Shown here piece after piece: positions 1-8,787 of a stretch of DNA of 37,104 nt; position 1 is the stretch's first letter; the number at the start of each line of letters is the position of its first letter. The notes below the pieces were generated by a model that worked only from the letters and a program-made list of their open reading frames with translations, searched no databases and was not told the DNA's origin. This DNA comes from an uncultured Flavobacteriales bacterium (GTDB taxonomy: Bacteria > Bacteroidota > Bacteroidia > Flavobacteriales_D > Sanyastnellaceae): the NCBI GenBank assembly GCA_913051865.1, contig CAJXHE010000008.1, positions 1 through 37,104 on the forward strand, written 5' to 3'. Made by a program: the position numbers and the translations under genes.

Positions 1-1119
1 CAAGTGAATGATTGGGTCGATAAAAGCTTTACAGAAAGCATAGAGTCTACGGTGGTTGAAGATCTTGAAGGCTACAACCTCATTGATGAATACGAAAACA
101 AGGAGGAGGTATTTGTCTACTACAGCTTGTCCAAGTCAGCATACGCCAGAATCTTAGAAAACAGAAAACAGGCGACACTTGGCGTCGCATACGGGCACTA
201 CTTAGACGCCTCAAGGAAGCACTCGGAAGGAGAAATTTCCGTTGCAGTAGAAAGATACCTTATCGGACTAGATTACATGTCAGGGTATCTTGGTGAACTT
301 AATCCCTACAAGGGAGAAGACGGTACCATCTTTGATCTTGACAGGGCATTGTTTAATGGCCTGTCAGACTGTATCAGTCAGCTTGAAATCTCAAGTACAG
401 AAGACGTATCCGACATTTCCATCACCCTTGAAAACGGATATACAGGATCGCATTCCGTGACAGTCATTTCTAATGGCAAAACTGCAGGTGGGATTGCGCT
501 GAGTTACAAATACAACCGGGGGACAATCCCGGCAAGAGGAAGCACAGTAACATCAGGGGATGGAAAAGCCATCATTGCAATGAATGGATTCGATCCAGGG
601 ACAACAAGGAGCGAATTAATCATCGAAGTCAACCTCGCCTCACTCAAGTCGATTCTATCTTCCACAAGTCCTTTGGCTCCGCTCGTAAATGGATTAAAAT
701 CTACACCTCTGAGAATACCAATTGCGTTAGAATCACCCAAAGTGAGAGTTGTGGGTGACGAGCTTATGTTTGGCATTAAAAAAGAAAAAAATATTTTCAT
801 TTCTGCATTAAGGGCAGCATTGTCTGAACAAGGCGTAGAAATTGTAGAAGGGTCATATTCTGGTTCAGACGCGCTTACACTCAGGGTATACGCAGACACA
901 AAAGCCGGTGGTGCTGGTGCTGGAATGTACACAGCCTACTTGAATGCCACTTTAGAATTGCTAGACACCGATCAGAAACTGGTCATGGCGAGAGACTTCG
1001 AGAGAGTCAAAGGTGTGCAACTCGACACAAGTCGGGCAGGAGATGATGCCTATCGAAAAGCAATAAATAAAATCAGGGGACGGTTTATAGAATCGTTTAT
1101 TAAGGCACTTTATCAATAG
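1..1119 (+). CDS. LPP20-like envelope protein with Ig-like domain, 5' end missing
   Basis: The reading frame is open at the left edge (codon 1-3 is CAA), so the gene starts outside the window; the GTG at position 4 is probably internal. The first about 60 visible residues (pattern FVYYSLSKSAYAR) resemble the end of an LPP20-type domain, as in Bacteroidota lipoproteins. A beta-rich, Gly/Thr-rich middle part (about residues 135-240) looks like an immunoglobulin-like domain, and the last about 120 residues form a second alpha/beta domain ending in FIESFIKALYQ. No membrane segment is visible in this part. It lies 77 nt upstream of a second LPP20-like gene on the same strand, which suggests a shared envelope role. 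Function unknown; the family assignment is by pattern only. Confidence 0.6.
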   Translation, partial: QVNDWVDKSFTESIESTVVEDLEGYNLIDEYENKEEVFVYYSLSKSAYARILENRKQATLGVAYGHYLDASRKHSEGEISVAVERYLIGLDYMSGYLGELNPYKGEDGTIFDLDRALFNGLSDCISQLEISSTEDVSDISITLENGYTGSHSVTVISNGKTAGGIALSYKYNRGTIPARGSTVTSGDGKAIIAMNGFDPGTTRSELIIEVNLASLKSILSSTSPLAPLVNGLKSTPLRIPIALESPKVRVVGDELMFGIKKEKNIFISALRAALSEQGVEIVEGSYSGSDALTLRVYADTKAGGAGAGMYTAYLNATLELLDTDQKLVMARDFERVKGVQLDTSRAGDDAYRKAINKIRGRFIESFIKALYQ

Positions 1120-1196
1120 TATTTTGTATTTTGGCACAATATCTGCTTATTACATTTCCAAGAATGAAATTAAATCTTAAATCAATATCGTTTACC

Positions 1197-1763
1197 ATGA
1201 AAAACATTCATTTTATATTAATCGCAACTGTGGCAATAACCACAGCTCTAACAGGGTGCAAGGGAACACAGGAAATGACACCAGCTCCAAGTGGAGAAAC
1301 CGTTATCAATGAGTATTGTACTGGGTCGGAATACGAAAGTAGCTCTGAATATTTTCGCGCATCAGGTTCAGCGACTTCTCCAGACAGAGAAATAGCTAAG
1401 AAAATGGCAAAAAACAATGTTCGTGCTGATTTGGGCGGAATGATTGGAGTGACCGTTTCTGCCGTTGCAGAAAACCATGTCAACCAAACATCATATGGTG
1501 ACAAAGATCAAACGACAGGTGTGTTTAACGAGATCGCAAATACAACTGTAAAAGAGACATTACGAGGTGCGGTTCCAATCTGTGAAAAACTCACACAAAG
1601 GGCAGACGGAAAGTTTGTGTTTTATATCGCATATGAACTTAGTGGCGAACAAATTTCTGCAGCATACAGTGAGCGTCTATCCAATGACGAACGCATTATG
1701 GCAGAATTTAACTATGAAAACTTTAAGGAGACTTTTAACGCAGAGATGGCGAAGCGCCAGTAA
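1197..1763 (+). CDS. LPP20-like lipoprotein
   Basis: This 188-residue protein starts with a lipoprotein signal (MKNIHF, hydrophobic stretch, then lipobox LTGC with the lipidated Cys near residue 21), so it is probably anchored to the outer or inner membrane. An ATG exists 66 nt upstream (1131), but it would put 22 extra residues before a normal signal peptide, so 1197 is preferred. The mature part has the LPP20 pattern: an aromatic, Gly/Ser-rich segment (YFRASGSAT), an alpha-helical run of Ala/Lys with a conserved Arg (MAKNNVRADL), and a C-terminal beta segment (KFVFYIAYEL). It follows the gene above, which carries a related domain. It ends 7 nt before the convergent amidotransferase gene, with no terminator between. 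Exact role unknown. Confidence 0.7.
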   Translation: MKNIHFILIATVAITTALTGCKGTQEMTPAPSGETVINEYCTGSEYESSSEYFRASGSATSPDREIAKKMAKNNVRADLGGMIGVTVSAVAENHVNQTSYGDKDQTTGVFNEIANTTVKETLRGAVPICEKLTQRADGKFVFYIAYELSGEQISAAYSERLSNDERIMAEFNYENFKETFNAEMAKRQ

Positions 1764-1770
1764 TAAAAGC

Positions 1771-2376
1771 TTAGTGCTTAAGTGCGTTTAACCAGTTACT
1801 CAGCATCACCCTCCCATCTGGGGTGAGGACAGATTCAGGATGAAATTGGAAGCCCGAAATGGGCAGGGATTTGTGCCTTAGGGCCATTATTATTCCCTGT
1901 TCAGTTCGGGCTTCTACCGTAAGAACTTGAGGGAAAGCGGCCTCCTTTGCAAACCAACTGTGATAATGTGCCACTTCACATGGGAATTTAACGTTCTCAA
2001 AAAGACCGTGTTCCGGATCATATTGCTCAGATAAAATCATTCTGCCTACACGGCCATGCAATACTTCGGGCATATTCTCTAATTCGCCGCCAAAATATTC
2101 AACGATCGCTTGAAGCCCAAGACATACACCCAATACAGGTTTATTGTTAAGAACAAAGAAATCTAACATCTCCATCAACAGGGGCGCCTCAGAGGGCATA
2201 CCAGCCCCAGGAGAAAGAACAACTGCCACAAACTGAGACAAAAACGCGCTTTGTTCCTTTGCATCTACTGGAAGCTCTTCTGCCCTTACAACCACAACAT
2301 CCGCGCCAGCTCTTTCAAGATCGTGCGAGAGATTCCAGGTGAAAGAATCGTGATTATCGAATAGAAGTATACGCAT
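1771..2376 (-). CDS. pabA: aminodeoxychorismate/anthranilate synthase component II (glutamine amidotransferase)
   Basis: Class I glutamine amidotransferase of 201 residues, the usual size for PabA/TrpG. It hydrolyses glutamine and passes ammonia to a chorismate-using partner (PabB or TrpE) for folate or tryptophan synthesis. Visible catalytic residues: the nucleophile Cys85 in GVCLGLQA, and His179 and Glu181 in FHPES. The N-terminus (LLFDNHDSFTWNL) and the oxyanion-side motif SPGAGMPSEA are also typical. His107-Gly-Arg replaces the commoner HGK. No trpE, pabB or other trp gene is nearby, so the sequence cannot tell PabA from TrpG; the symbol is the likelier choice for a lone copy. It is divergent from ridA, with a 53-nt intergenic region carrying a -7 box for this gene. 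Confidence 0.9.
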   Translation of the reverse strand: MRILLFDNHDSFTWNLSHDLERAGADVVVVRAEELPVDAKEQSAFLSQFVAVVLSPGAGMPSEAPLLMEMLDFFVLNNKPVLGVCLGLQAIVEYFGGELENMPEVLHGRVGRMILSEQYDPEHGLFENVKFPCEVAHYHSWFAKEAAFPQVLTVEARTEQGIIMALRHKSLPISGFQFHPESVLTPDGRVMLSNWLNALKH

Positions 2377-2403
2377 TTGAGGAAAATGTTCACTTAATTA
2401 GCA

Positions 2404-2412
2404 GCAAAGATA
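2404..2412 (-). promoter_or_regulatory. -7 element for pabA
   Basis: On the minus strand this reads TATCTTTGC, an exact match to the Bacteroidota -7 consensus TAnnTTTG. It sits 27 nt before the pabA start codon. The nearest upstream TTG is 15 nt away, shorter than the usual 17-23 nt, so the -33 half is uncertain. Part of the same 53-nt region must also drive ridA. Confidence 0.55.
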
Positions 2413-2429
2413 TTCTTAAAGACATTTCA

Positions 2430-2810
2430 ATGAAAAACCATTTACACTCTGAAGATGCTGCCAAGCCTGTCGCATCTTATTCTCAAGCAGTTAGAGCAGG
2501 CGAATTGGTTTTTGTAAGTGGATGTATTCCAATCGACCCTGAATCGGGAGAACTCGTTTCTGATTCCATCGAAACCGCAACAGCTCAATCATTGGCTAAC
2601 GTGAAAAACATTCTGAACGGTGCTGGACTAGGCCTAGAAAACATCGTCAAGGCATCCGTATTTATGATCAACTCCGACGATTACATGGGGATGGATTACG
2701 TTTATGCATCTACACTCCCCAAACCATATCCAGCGCGTGAGGCAATTTTTGTGGCGGGTCTTCCCAAAGGCGCCATCGTTGAAATAAGTGTCATCGCTAA
2801 AGTGAATTAA
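2430..2810 (+). CDS. ridA: RidA family enamine/imine deaminase
   Basis: A 126-residue RidA (YjgF/YER057c/UK114) protein. The family hydrolyses reactive enamines and imines such as 2-aminoacrylate, released by PLP enzymes, and works as a trimer in the cytoplasm. Signature features: KPVASYSQAV near the N-terminus, FVSGCIPIDP, the substrate-binding Arg in YPAREAIFV, and Glu in the C-terminal AIVEISVIA, matching the Arg/Glu pair of active deaminases. The start ATG at 2430 gives the usual family length. Its stop codon shares the bases TTAA with the stop codon of the convergent lptD gene. Confidence 0.93.
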   Translation: MKNHLHSEDAAKPVASYSQAVRAGELVFVSGCIPIDPESGELVSDSIETATAQSLANVKNILNGAGLGLENIVKASVFMINSDDYMGMDYVYASTLPKPYPAREAIFVAGLPKGAIVEISVIAKVN

Positions 2811-5176
2811 AAAAGGAAGTCTCCGTTTCCTCCTCGCGTTTCAATTTTAATATCCTTGAGAAGTGGAGATTTAATATTAAGCTTGAGCGCAAAACTTTGT
2901 CTCGTTCCGAAAGGGATCCAATTAAAAGTAAACTCCCAACAGTGTAAATCCCAATGAACATTTATTGCTGTTGGTGTAAATTCTCGGTATTTGATGTCAT
3001 AGCCTGTTTGGACAGCTAGGTCCCATTTTGAGAACAACTTCACTCCGCCCCTCATTGCTATCCCGTGTCGGATGGAAGTTGTGTCAGATTGCTGAGATGT
3101 GTCGAAAATGCGATTGAGATTCATCGTGTAATCTAACCTCATATTCCAAGGATATCCGCCATCTTTGCCCCCATTAAAAGTAGTCCCGACAGCAGCAGTA
3201 GCCCTTTTTAAACGAAGGGGACTGGCGTTTTCGGTGCGCGCGAGAAAAGTAGATATTTCCGTTCCCAAAGAATCACGTTTATACGCCGAATGAGTCATCG
3301 TAATATTGAGATTCACCTTGTTAAACAGACTCGTAAACCCCCGCGAAGAAATGTCTGAAAGCTGCAATGAATCGGCCAGGAAATTATAGCTTGCAGATGA
3401 TGTGAAACTGTCAATAATTTTCACCTTTTTAACCTCTCCCGATTCCGAGTCAGTGATTTTTGCTTCTAAGTTTTGGCCCAAGGAAAAATTCATCGCTCCG
3501 GATTCACGCAGATCCAACGGGGTAAAACGACTCAGCTCCCAAGGATTCCATGTTAACTCCTGATCATCTAATGTGATAATTTGAGTGCGAGTTCGTTGTG
3601 GCGAATAACTTAAGGATAAACTCGGAGAGAGTACATGCCGTAGGGCTTGAATACGGCTGTCCTTTCCAAAAGAAAACATGCCATAAAACCTCGTATTCGC
3701 ACTTAATGATGCACGCCAATTTCGATCAGACGAAAATCCCCTTAGCGTGTCATTCAATTCGATGATATTTCCTTCACCATCATACACAAGTGATTTATTC
3801 AGTTGCGAGAACGACATGAACTCATCATATTGCAATGAAGGTGCGATTGTCAGAAAACCGAGCGAACGACTTGAGGACGCAGAAACGCTATGTTTCAGCC
3901 CGTTTGAAACACGCATTTTACTGAAATCGAATGCGGCCAGAGATGAGTCTGAGATCTCTGCAATATTTTCGAATCGAGAGCTGTAGCTCACAGAAACACC
4001 ATCAAGCAATTTAATGCGTCCTGTTTCAATTCCCAGGAGATCACTGAAAGAACGTCGCCCCATTGTGAGCGCAGCAGAAGGAAGTGTGACGCTAACATTT
4101 CCAGTCACAGAGTTCTGAGAATGTCGGGCGCTTGTCGTCAGTGAAAATGGTGCGCGAGGAGATGTATAACTCCACTGAATACTAGACTGAAAAGTATTCG
4201 ACAAGTAGTCCTCCATTGAGGCGTTGAGGTTTTCTTGGAAAATATCTGTGGACCCGAAATTTAATGACGCTGAAAACCTTCGATTGGGACGCGCTTTGGG
4301 ATCTTGAGTGTGAGACCATCGTACGAAAAAGTTATTCTCAGAAGCAAACCCTGGACGTTCTCGGAAACCCGTTACTCTCCTGTTATAACTCAGTGTGAAA
4401 TTTCCGTTTGAGCGATATCGATAGTTGTATTGGGTTATGTTTTTTGCGGCCCAGCTTCCCCCAGAATAGATGTCGAATAAAAACCGAGTGTCCATATTGT
4501 CTCCAATAGGTAGGTAGTACCCAATATCTTTTAAAAAGAATCCGAGACTACCTCCATCGCCATAACTCGGAAGAAGCAAACCATGGGAGCGCTTTTCGTT
4601 GTTCAGTGGAAACCACGCAAAAGGAAGGGCTAAAGGAGTGGGTATCTTTCTAAATTTCATATACAATGGACCCGAAACAACTTTGTCATCTGGATAGAGA
4701 ATGGCCTTTGTAAGGTGAAAATGAAAATGAGGATTGTCAGCGTCACATGTTGTGAATTTTCCACCCAAGACATGGATTTGATCTCCTGGCAATCGCTTTG
4801 AATTTTCTGCATGAAACACAATCTCACCCTCAGAAGTCACAGCGTGATGACTGTATCCTTTTTGTGTGGTAAAATTATAGCACAATTGATCTTGGGTAAA
4901 AACTGACCCGCCTTGATTAAATATCGGTCGGCCTGTCCAATTTCCCAAAGAATCCTGCGTTCCATAGGCACAAGCCTCTTTTAAATCAGTCTTATACACA
5001 ACCCTATCAGCCGTGAGTTCAATATCGCCACTTGTTACTTTTACATCCCCATACAACAAAACCAAATTGCTGTCCGCAATCATCACTATACTGTCAGAAG
5101 CTGTATATGACAGATCGTTTGCTTGTCCCCAAACCGCTGCATTTTTCAACATAAACAATAGGAAAAGGAAGCGCAT
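2807..5176 (-). CDS. lptD: LPS-assembly protein LptD (outer-membrane beta-barrel)
   Basis: Outer-membrane protein of 789 residues that, with LptE, inserts lipopolysaccharide into the outer leaflet. A Sec signal peptide (MRFLFLLFML, ending at VWGQ) is followed by an OstA/LptA-like jellyroll region (LLYGDVKVTSGDIELTADRVVY, GGKFTTCDADNPHFHF), and then a long C-terminal part of alternating polar and aromatic beta strands typical of a barrel. The start at ATG 5176 puts the signal peptide first and follows a purine-rich GGAAAAGGG. The frame stays open up to 5566, but those extra codons are antisense to the amidase and have no signal sequence. The last codon overlaps the end of ridA. The gene is head-to-head with the amidase, 46 nt apart. 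Confidence 0.9.
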   Translation of the reverse strand: MRFLFLLFMLKNAAVWGQANDLSYTASDSIVMIADSNLVLLYGDVKVTSGDIELTADRVVYKTDLKEACAYGTQDSLGNWTGRPIFNQGGSVFTQDQLCYNFTTQKGYSHHAVTSEGEIVFHAENSKRLPGDQIHVLGGKFTTCDADNPHFHFHLTKAILYPDDKVVSGPLYMKFRKIPTPLALPFAWFPLNNEKRSHGLLLPSYGDGGSLGFFLKDIGYYLPIGDNMDTRFLFDIYSGGSWAAKNITQYNYRYRSNGNFTLSYNRRVTGFRERPGFASENNFFVRWSHTQDPKARPNRRFSASLNFGSTDIFQENLNASMEDYLSNTFQSSIQWSYTSPRAPFSLTTSARHSQNSVTGNVSVTLPSAALTMGRRSFSDLLGIETGRIKLLDGVSVSYSSRFENIAEISDSSLAAFDFSKMRVSNGLKHSVSASSSRSLGFLTIAPSLQYDEFMSFSQLNKSLVYDGEGNIIELNDTLRGFSSDRNWRASLSANTRFYGMFSFGKDSRIQALRHVLSPSLSLSYSPQRTRTQIITLDDQELTWNPWELSRFTPLDLRESGAMNFSLGQNLEAKITDSESGEVKKVKIIDSFTSSASYNFLADSLQLSDISSRGFTSLFNKVNLNITMTHSAYKRDSLGTEISTFLARTENASPLRLKRATAAVGTTFNGGKDGGYPWNMRLDYTMNLNRIFDTSQQSDTTSIRHGIAMRGGVKLFSKWDLAVQTGYDIKYREFTPTAINVHWDLHCWEFTFNWIPFGTRQSFALKLNIKSPLLKDIKIETRGGNGDFLF

Positions 5177-5222
5177 CCCTTTTCCTAAATCTCGTATATG
5201 TACTTTAATTTCGCGGTAATTC

Positions 5223-6350
5223 ATGAAGCATTTAAAACTACCCTCAAAGCTACTTAAACCAGCGGTTCTGGCCCTAGCAATTGTTGCCGTTTTCGTTTCG
5301 GGTGCGTTTACTCCTCTAGAACCAGCAATGGTAGTGGTTATTGACGCAGGACATGGCGGGAAAGATCCTGGAAATTTGGGGACGGGAAGATATTCACTCA
5401 CTGAAAAAGATGTGACATTGGATGTTTCGAATAAGCTCGCAGAATACATAACAGATAAAATGCCCGATGTGAAAGTCATACTCACAAGGACAGATGATTC
5501 ATTTCCCAAACTCAGTTCGCGCGTTAAAATTGCCAACAACGCTGATGCAGATGTTTTTATTTCCATTCACTGTGATGCATTTACAACAGAAAATGCGCGA
5601 GGTTGTGGAACATATGTCATGGGGATGCACAAAACAGAGGAGAGTCTGAACAGTGCAATGAGAGAAAATGCAAGCATCTTTAAGGAGGATAATTATGAAA
5701 AAGATTATGAGGGATTTGACCCAAATGATCCTGACACATACATCGCGCTTTCACTACGCCAAAATGTATTTCTGGACAACTCTTTGCAACTTGGCTCTCT
5801 CATTCAAAATCAATTTCGAGATAAAGTAGGCAGAAAAGACCGTGGTGTCAGGCAAGCAGGCTACTATGTGATTTCATTTACTTCAATGCCGAGTGTTTTG
5901 GTTGAGTTGGGTTTCCTCACAAATCCAAACGAAGAAGATTTCCTGCACAGTGAAGACGGAAGGACATATATGGCATCTGCGCTTTTTCGTGCTTTTCGGG
6001 ACTATCGGGACATCCACAGGCCCGTGACCCCAGATAAACCTGTCGATGAATCTGAGACAGAACCTCTTCCGCAAATCACTGACGGAGTTACGTTTAGCAT
6101 ACAGATAGCATCTTCCCCTACAGAACTTGATAAAAGCGACCCTGTTTTTAGAGGTCTTCAAAACGTAGACATGTACCTTAGTGCCGGACAATACAAATAC
6201 ACGATTGGGAAATTTAGTGTTGCTGAAGATGCTCACATGAAAAAAAAAGAACTGCGAGACCAAGGATTTAAAGGGGCATTTGTTGCCGCGTTCAAGGATG
6301 GCAAAAGAGTGCCTATGTCGCGTATATTAGAGGAATCAAAGTCACCGTGA
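5223..6350 (+). CDS. N-acetylmuramoyl-L-alanine amidase with SPOR domain
   Basis: Zinc amidase (Amidase_3 family) that cuts the amide bond between muramic acid and the stem peptide, usually during cell separation. An N-terminal hydrophobic segment (residues 11-29) acts as signal peptide or anchor. Likely zinc ligands and catalytic residues are His44 (IDAGHGGKDPG), Glu61 (LTEKDVTL), His116 (ISIHCDAF) and Glu229 (VLVELGFLTN). A SPOR-type repeat that binds denuded septal glycan occupies about residues 288-366 (FSIQIASS and YTIGKFS). A candidate -7 box TAATTTCGC (5206-5214, one mismatch) lies 8 nt before the ATG. The codons around 6240 contain nine consecutive A. The stop overlaps the next start by GTGA, so the MCE gene is probably co-translated. 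Confidence 0.92.
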   Translation: MKHLKLPSKLLKPAVLALAIVAVFVSGAFTPLEPAMVVVIDAGHGGKDPGNLGTGRYSLTEKDVTLDVSNKLAEYITDKMPDVKVILTRTDDSFPKLSSRVKIANNADADVFISIHCDAFTTENARGCGTYVMGMHKTEESLNSAMRENASIFKEDNYEKDYEGFDPNDPDTYIALSLRQNVFLDNSLQLGSLIQNQFRDKVGRKDRGVRQAGYYVISFTSMPSVLVELGFLTNPNEEDFLHSEDGRTYMASALFRAFRDYRDIHRPVTPDKPVDESETEPLPQITDGVTFSIQIASSPTELDKSDPVFRGLQNVDMYLSAGQYKYTIGKFSVAEDAHMKKKELRDQGFKGAFVAAFKDGKRVPMSRILEESKSP

Positions 6351-7405
6351 GTAAGGAAGTAAGAACAAATAGGATTTCGCAAGAATTCAAAATTGGCACC
6401 CTGATGATTTTGGGGGTTGCACTGCTTTTCCTTGGCATCAATTACCTCAAGGGCTTCAATCCTTTAAGCAAACAAATCACCCTGTATGCGGTTTACAGTA
6501 AGATTGAAGGGCTGTCGGTCTCAAATCCTGTGCTCGTCAATGGATTTAAAGTGGGACAAGTCTCAGACGTTGGATTTTCAGACAAAGGCGATGGCTCCAT
6601 CTTGGTTGAATTCACCATTGAAGAGTCTCAATTAAAAATTCCGATTGATTCGGATGCAAAAATATATTCTTCTGACTTATTTGGCACAAAAGCGATCAAG
6701 ATTGAACCTGGAATCACACAGTCTTTCATTCAATCAGGAGACACTCTTCTTTCCTCTGTTGAGATGGATATTACTGAGGCGGTAAGAAAAGAACTCGAAC
6801 CGCTAAGAAATAAAACAGAAGAACTGATCAAGGGGGTCGACGATATCCTTACGAATATGAAAGCTGTCTTTGATGACGATGCTACTCAATCATTGCCTTC
6901 TGCCTTTGAAAGTTTAGAGAGAACTGTGGCGACTATTGAGAATACAGTAGAAAATTTAGATGGATTGGTTCTTGAAAACAGACTTGTCTTTAAAAATGTG
7001 ATGTCTAACATCGATGAAATCACTCAAAACCTCAACGACAATAACACACAGATTTCTAATATCATTACAAATTTCTCTGACCTAAGTGACTCTCTCGTAT
7101 CGGTAGATATTACCCGTACGTTAGTGAAGGCCGAGAAAGCAATGGAGGAAATCACATCTGTTACAAGTCGCATCCAAAGTGGAGAAGGCACCATAGGTAA
7201 ACTTTTAGTAAATGACAGTCTTTATGATGGCTTGGTCGACAGCAACACAGAAATTCAAGAACTGCTAGACGATTTACAACTCAACCCATGGAAGTATGTG
7301 AGGGTGAGTTTGTTTGGGAGAAAGCAAGATGCAAAGATGTCAAAAGGTGATATCAAACGTATGGAAAAGATGATACGCGAAGAGATGGAAAACCAAAAAG
7401 ACTGA
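6347..7405 (+). CDS. mlaD: MlaD-family MCE domain protein
   Basis: Inner-membrane-anchored MCE protein of 352 residues, the substrate-binding subunit of Mla-type ABC systems moving phospholipids between the membranes. A cytoplasmic N-terminus of about 15 residues is followed by one membrane helix (17-35), the MCE beta-barrel domain (about 40-118, with VNGFKVGQVSDVGF and LFGTKAIKIEPG), and a long alpha-helical, coiled-coil-rich tail (about 135-300). The start codon is GTG, overlapping the amidase stop by 4 nt (GTGA), with AGGAAT about 12 nt upstream. The ATPase and permease partners (MlaF, MlaE) are not in the window. The Fe-S gene follows 8 nt later, so the run from the amidase onward looks like one transcription unit. 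Confidence 0.88.
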   Translation: MSKEVRTNRISQEFKIGTLMILGVALLFLGINYLKGFNPLSKQITLYAVYSKIEGLSVSNPVLVNGFKVGQVSDVGFSDKGDGSILVEFTIEESQLKIPIDSDAKIYSSDLFGTKAIKIEPGITQSFIQSGDTLLSSVEMDITEAVRKELEPLRNKTEELIKGVDDILTNMKAVFDDDATQSLPSAFESLERTVATIENTVENLDGLVLENRLVFKNVMSNIDEITQNLNDNNTQISNIITNFSDLSDSLVSVDITRTLVKAEKAMEEITSVTSRIQSGEGTIGKLLVNDSLYDGLVDSNTEIQELLDDLQLNPWKYVRVSLFGRKQDAKMSKGDIKRMEKMIREEMENQKD

Positions 7406-7413
7406 ATACAACT

Positions 7414-8760
7414 ATGATTATGGCTCATCTTGCACAATTAATGTTTGCTGCGATGTTAGGGACAGGCGTTTTCCTGTTTGCCAGACGTATCGCCTTTGTG
7501 GGGCGTAACATTAATATGGGGCGCGACATTGACCTTTCAGACAGAAAAGCAGAGAGATGGAAAACCATGGCACGAGTTGCCATGGGACAAAGCAAAATGG
7601 TGGCCAGACCTGTAGCAGGAATTCTTCATATTTTTGTGTATGTCGGATTCGTGATTATTAACATCGAAATGCTTGAGATTGTGTTAGACGGTCTGCTGGG
7701 CACACATCGCATTTTTGCCTCTTTAGGGTCTCTATACAATATCCTCATTGCCGTCTTTGAAATTCTTGCATTTGCCGTTCTGGCAGCCTGCGTTATCTTT
7801 CTGATCAGGCGAAATGTCCTTGCATTGGCAAGGTTTAAATCCCCTGAAATGGGTGGATGGCCATCAATGGACGCGAATATTATACTTGTTGCTGAGATTG
7901 TCTTAATGTTTGCCTTCCTAAGCATGAACGCCACAGACGCTATCGCTCAAAATCTCGAATTAGATCACTATGTAAAGGCAGGCAGTTTCCCGATAAGTCA
8001 ATTCCTAGTGCCCATGTATTCTGGCTTAAGTGAGTCCGGAATTGTCATTGCGGAGAGAGGTTTCTGGTGGTTGCATATCGCAGGTGTGATATCATTTTTG
8101 GTTTACGTGCCCTATTCAAAGCACTTTCATATTTTACTCGCCTTCCCGAATACGTATTACTCAAACTTGAATGAAAGCGGCGCATTGGACAACATGGCAT
8201 CCGTTAAAAAAGAAGTCGATCTCATGATGGACCCCACTGCTGATCCATATGCGACTCCCCCACCACCAGACAATGATGCTGTCCCTGAAACACCGCTCAG
8301 CTTCGGCGTGAAGGATGGCACTGATTTAAACTGGAAACAAATTATGGAATCCTACTCATGCACAGAGTGTGGAAGATGTACTTCTGTGTGCCCAGCGAAT
8401 ATGACGGGGAAGCTTCTCTCTCCCAGAAAGATCATGATGGATTGTCGAGATCGGGTGGATGAGATTGGTCATAATCGGGATGCCAACGGAGGAGCGTTTA
8501 AAGACGACGGAAAAAAGCTATTAGGGAACTATATAAGTGAAGAAGAACTTTGGGCGTGTACGTCATGCCAAGCATGTGTTGATGCCTGTCCGATTAATAT
8601 CAGTCCCATGGGAATTATTCTAGACATGAGAAGAAGTTTAATTATGGAGGACAGTAAATCGCCTGAGACCATCACAAACATGTTTAACAACATCGAAAAC
8701 AACGGTGCACCCTGGGCTTTTCCTGCTGCATCACGAGGAGATTGGATCAAAGATGCATAG
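7414..8760 (+). CDS. membrane-bound 4Fe-4S dicluster oxidoreductase subunit
   Basis: A 448-residue protein with an N-terminal membrane part of four or five helices (about residues 5-25, 68-92, 108-132, 153-175 and 215-235; His72, His221 and His237/239 could bind heme) and a C-terminal ferredoxin-like part. Two cluster motifs are clear: Cys316-x2-Cys319-x2-Cys322-x3-Cys326 (SCTECGRCTSVCP) and Cys382-x2-Cys385-x2-Cys388-x3-Cys392 (ACTSCQACVDACP). The fold resembles the HdrE/NarI-like plus HdrC/GlpC-like halves of heterodisulfide-reductase-type complexes. The next gene supplies the missing CCG (HdrD/HdrB-like) subunit, so the two probably form one quinone-linked electron-transfer complex. The electron donor cannot be read from sequence; an acyl-CoA dehydrogenase or ETF link is possible. 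Confidence 0.85.
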   Translation: MIMAHLAQLMFAAMLGTGVFLFARRIAFVGRNINMGRDIDLSDRKAERWKTMARVAMGQSKMVARPVAGILHIFVYVGFVIINIEMLEIVLDGLLGTHRIFASLGSLYNILIAVFEILAFAVLAACVIFLIRRNVLALARFKSPEMGGWPSMDANIILVAEIVLMFAFLSMNATDAIAQNLELDHYVKAGSFPISQFLVPMYSGLSESGIVIAERGFWWLHIAGVISFLVYVPYSKHFHILLAFPNTYYSNLNESGALDNMASVKKEVDLMMDPTADPYATPPPPDNDAVPETPLSFGVKDGTDLNWKQIMESYSCTECGRCTSVCPANMTGKLLSPRKIMMDCRDRVDEIGHNRDANGGAFKDDGKKLLGNYISEEELWACTSCQACVDACPINISPMGIILDMRRSLIMEDSKSPETITNMFNNIENNGAPWAFPAASRGDWIKDA

Positions 8761-8787
8761 AACTATGCTGAACAATACACTTTTGAG

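Noticed and set aside
504-932. Long open frames opposite to several genes (for example 504-932 minus)
   Set aside because: They are shadows of the real genes, without signal, motif or likely start, and carry no family pattern.
5177-5566. N-terminal extension of lptD to 5566
   Set aside because: These codons are antisense to the amidase, carry no signal peptide and would delay the obvious Sec signal at MRFLFLLF.
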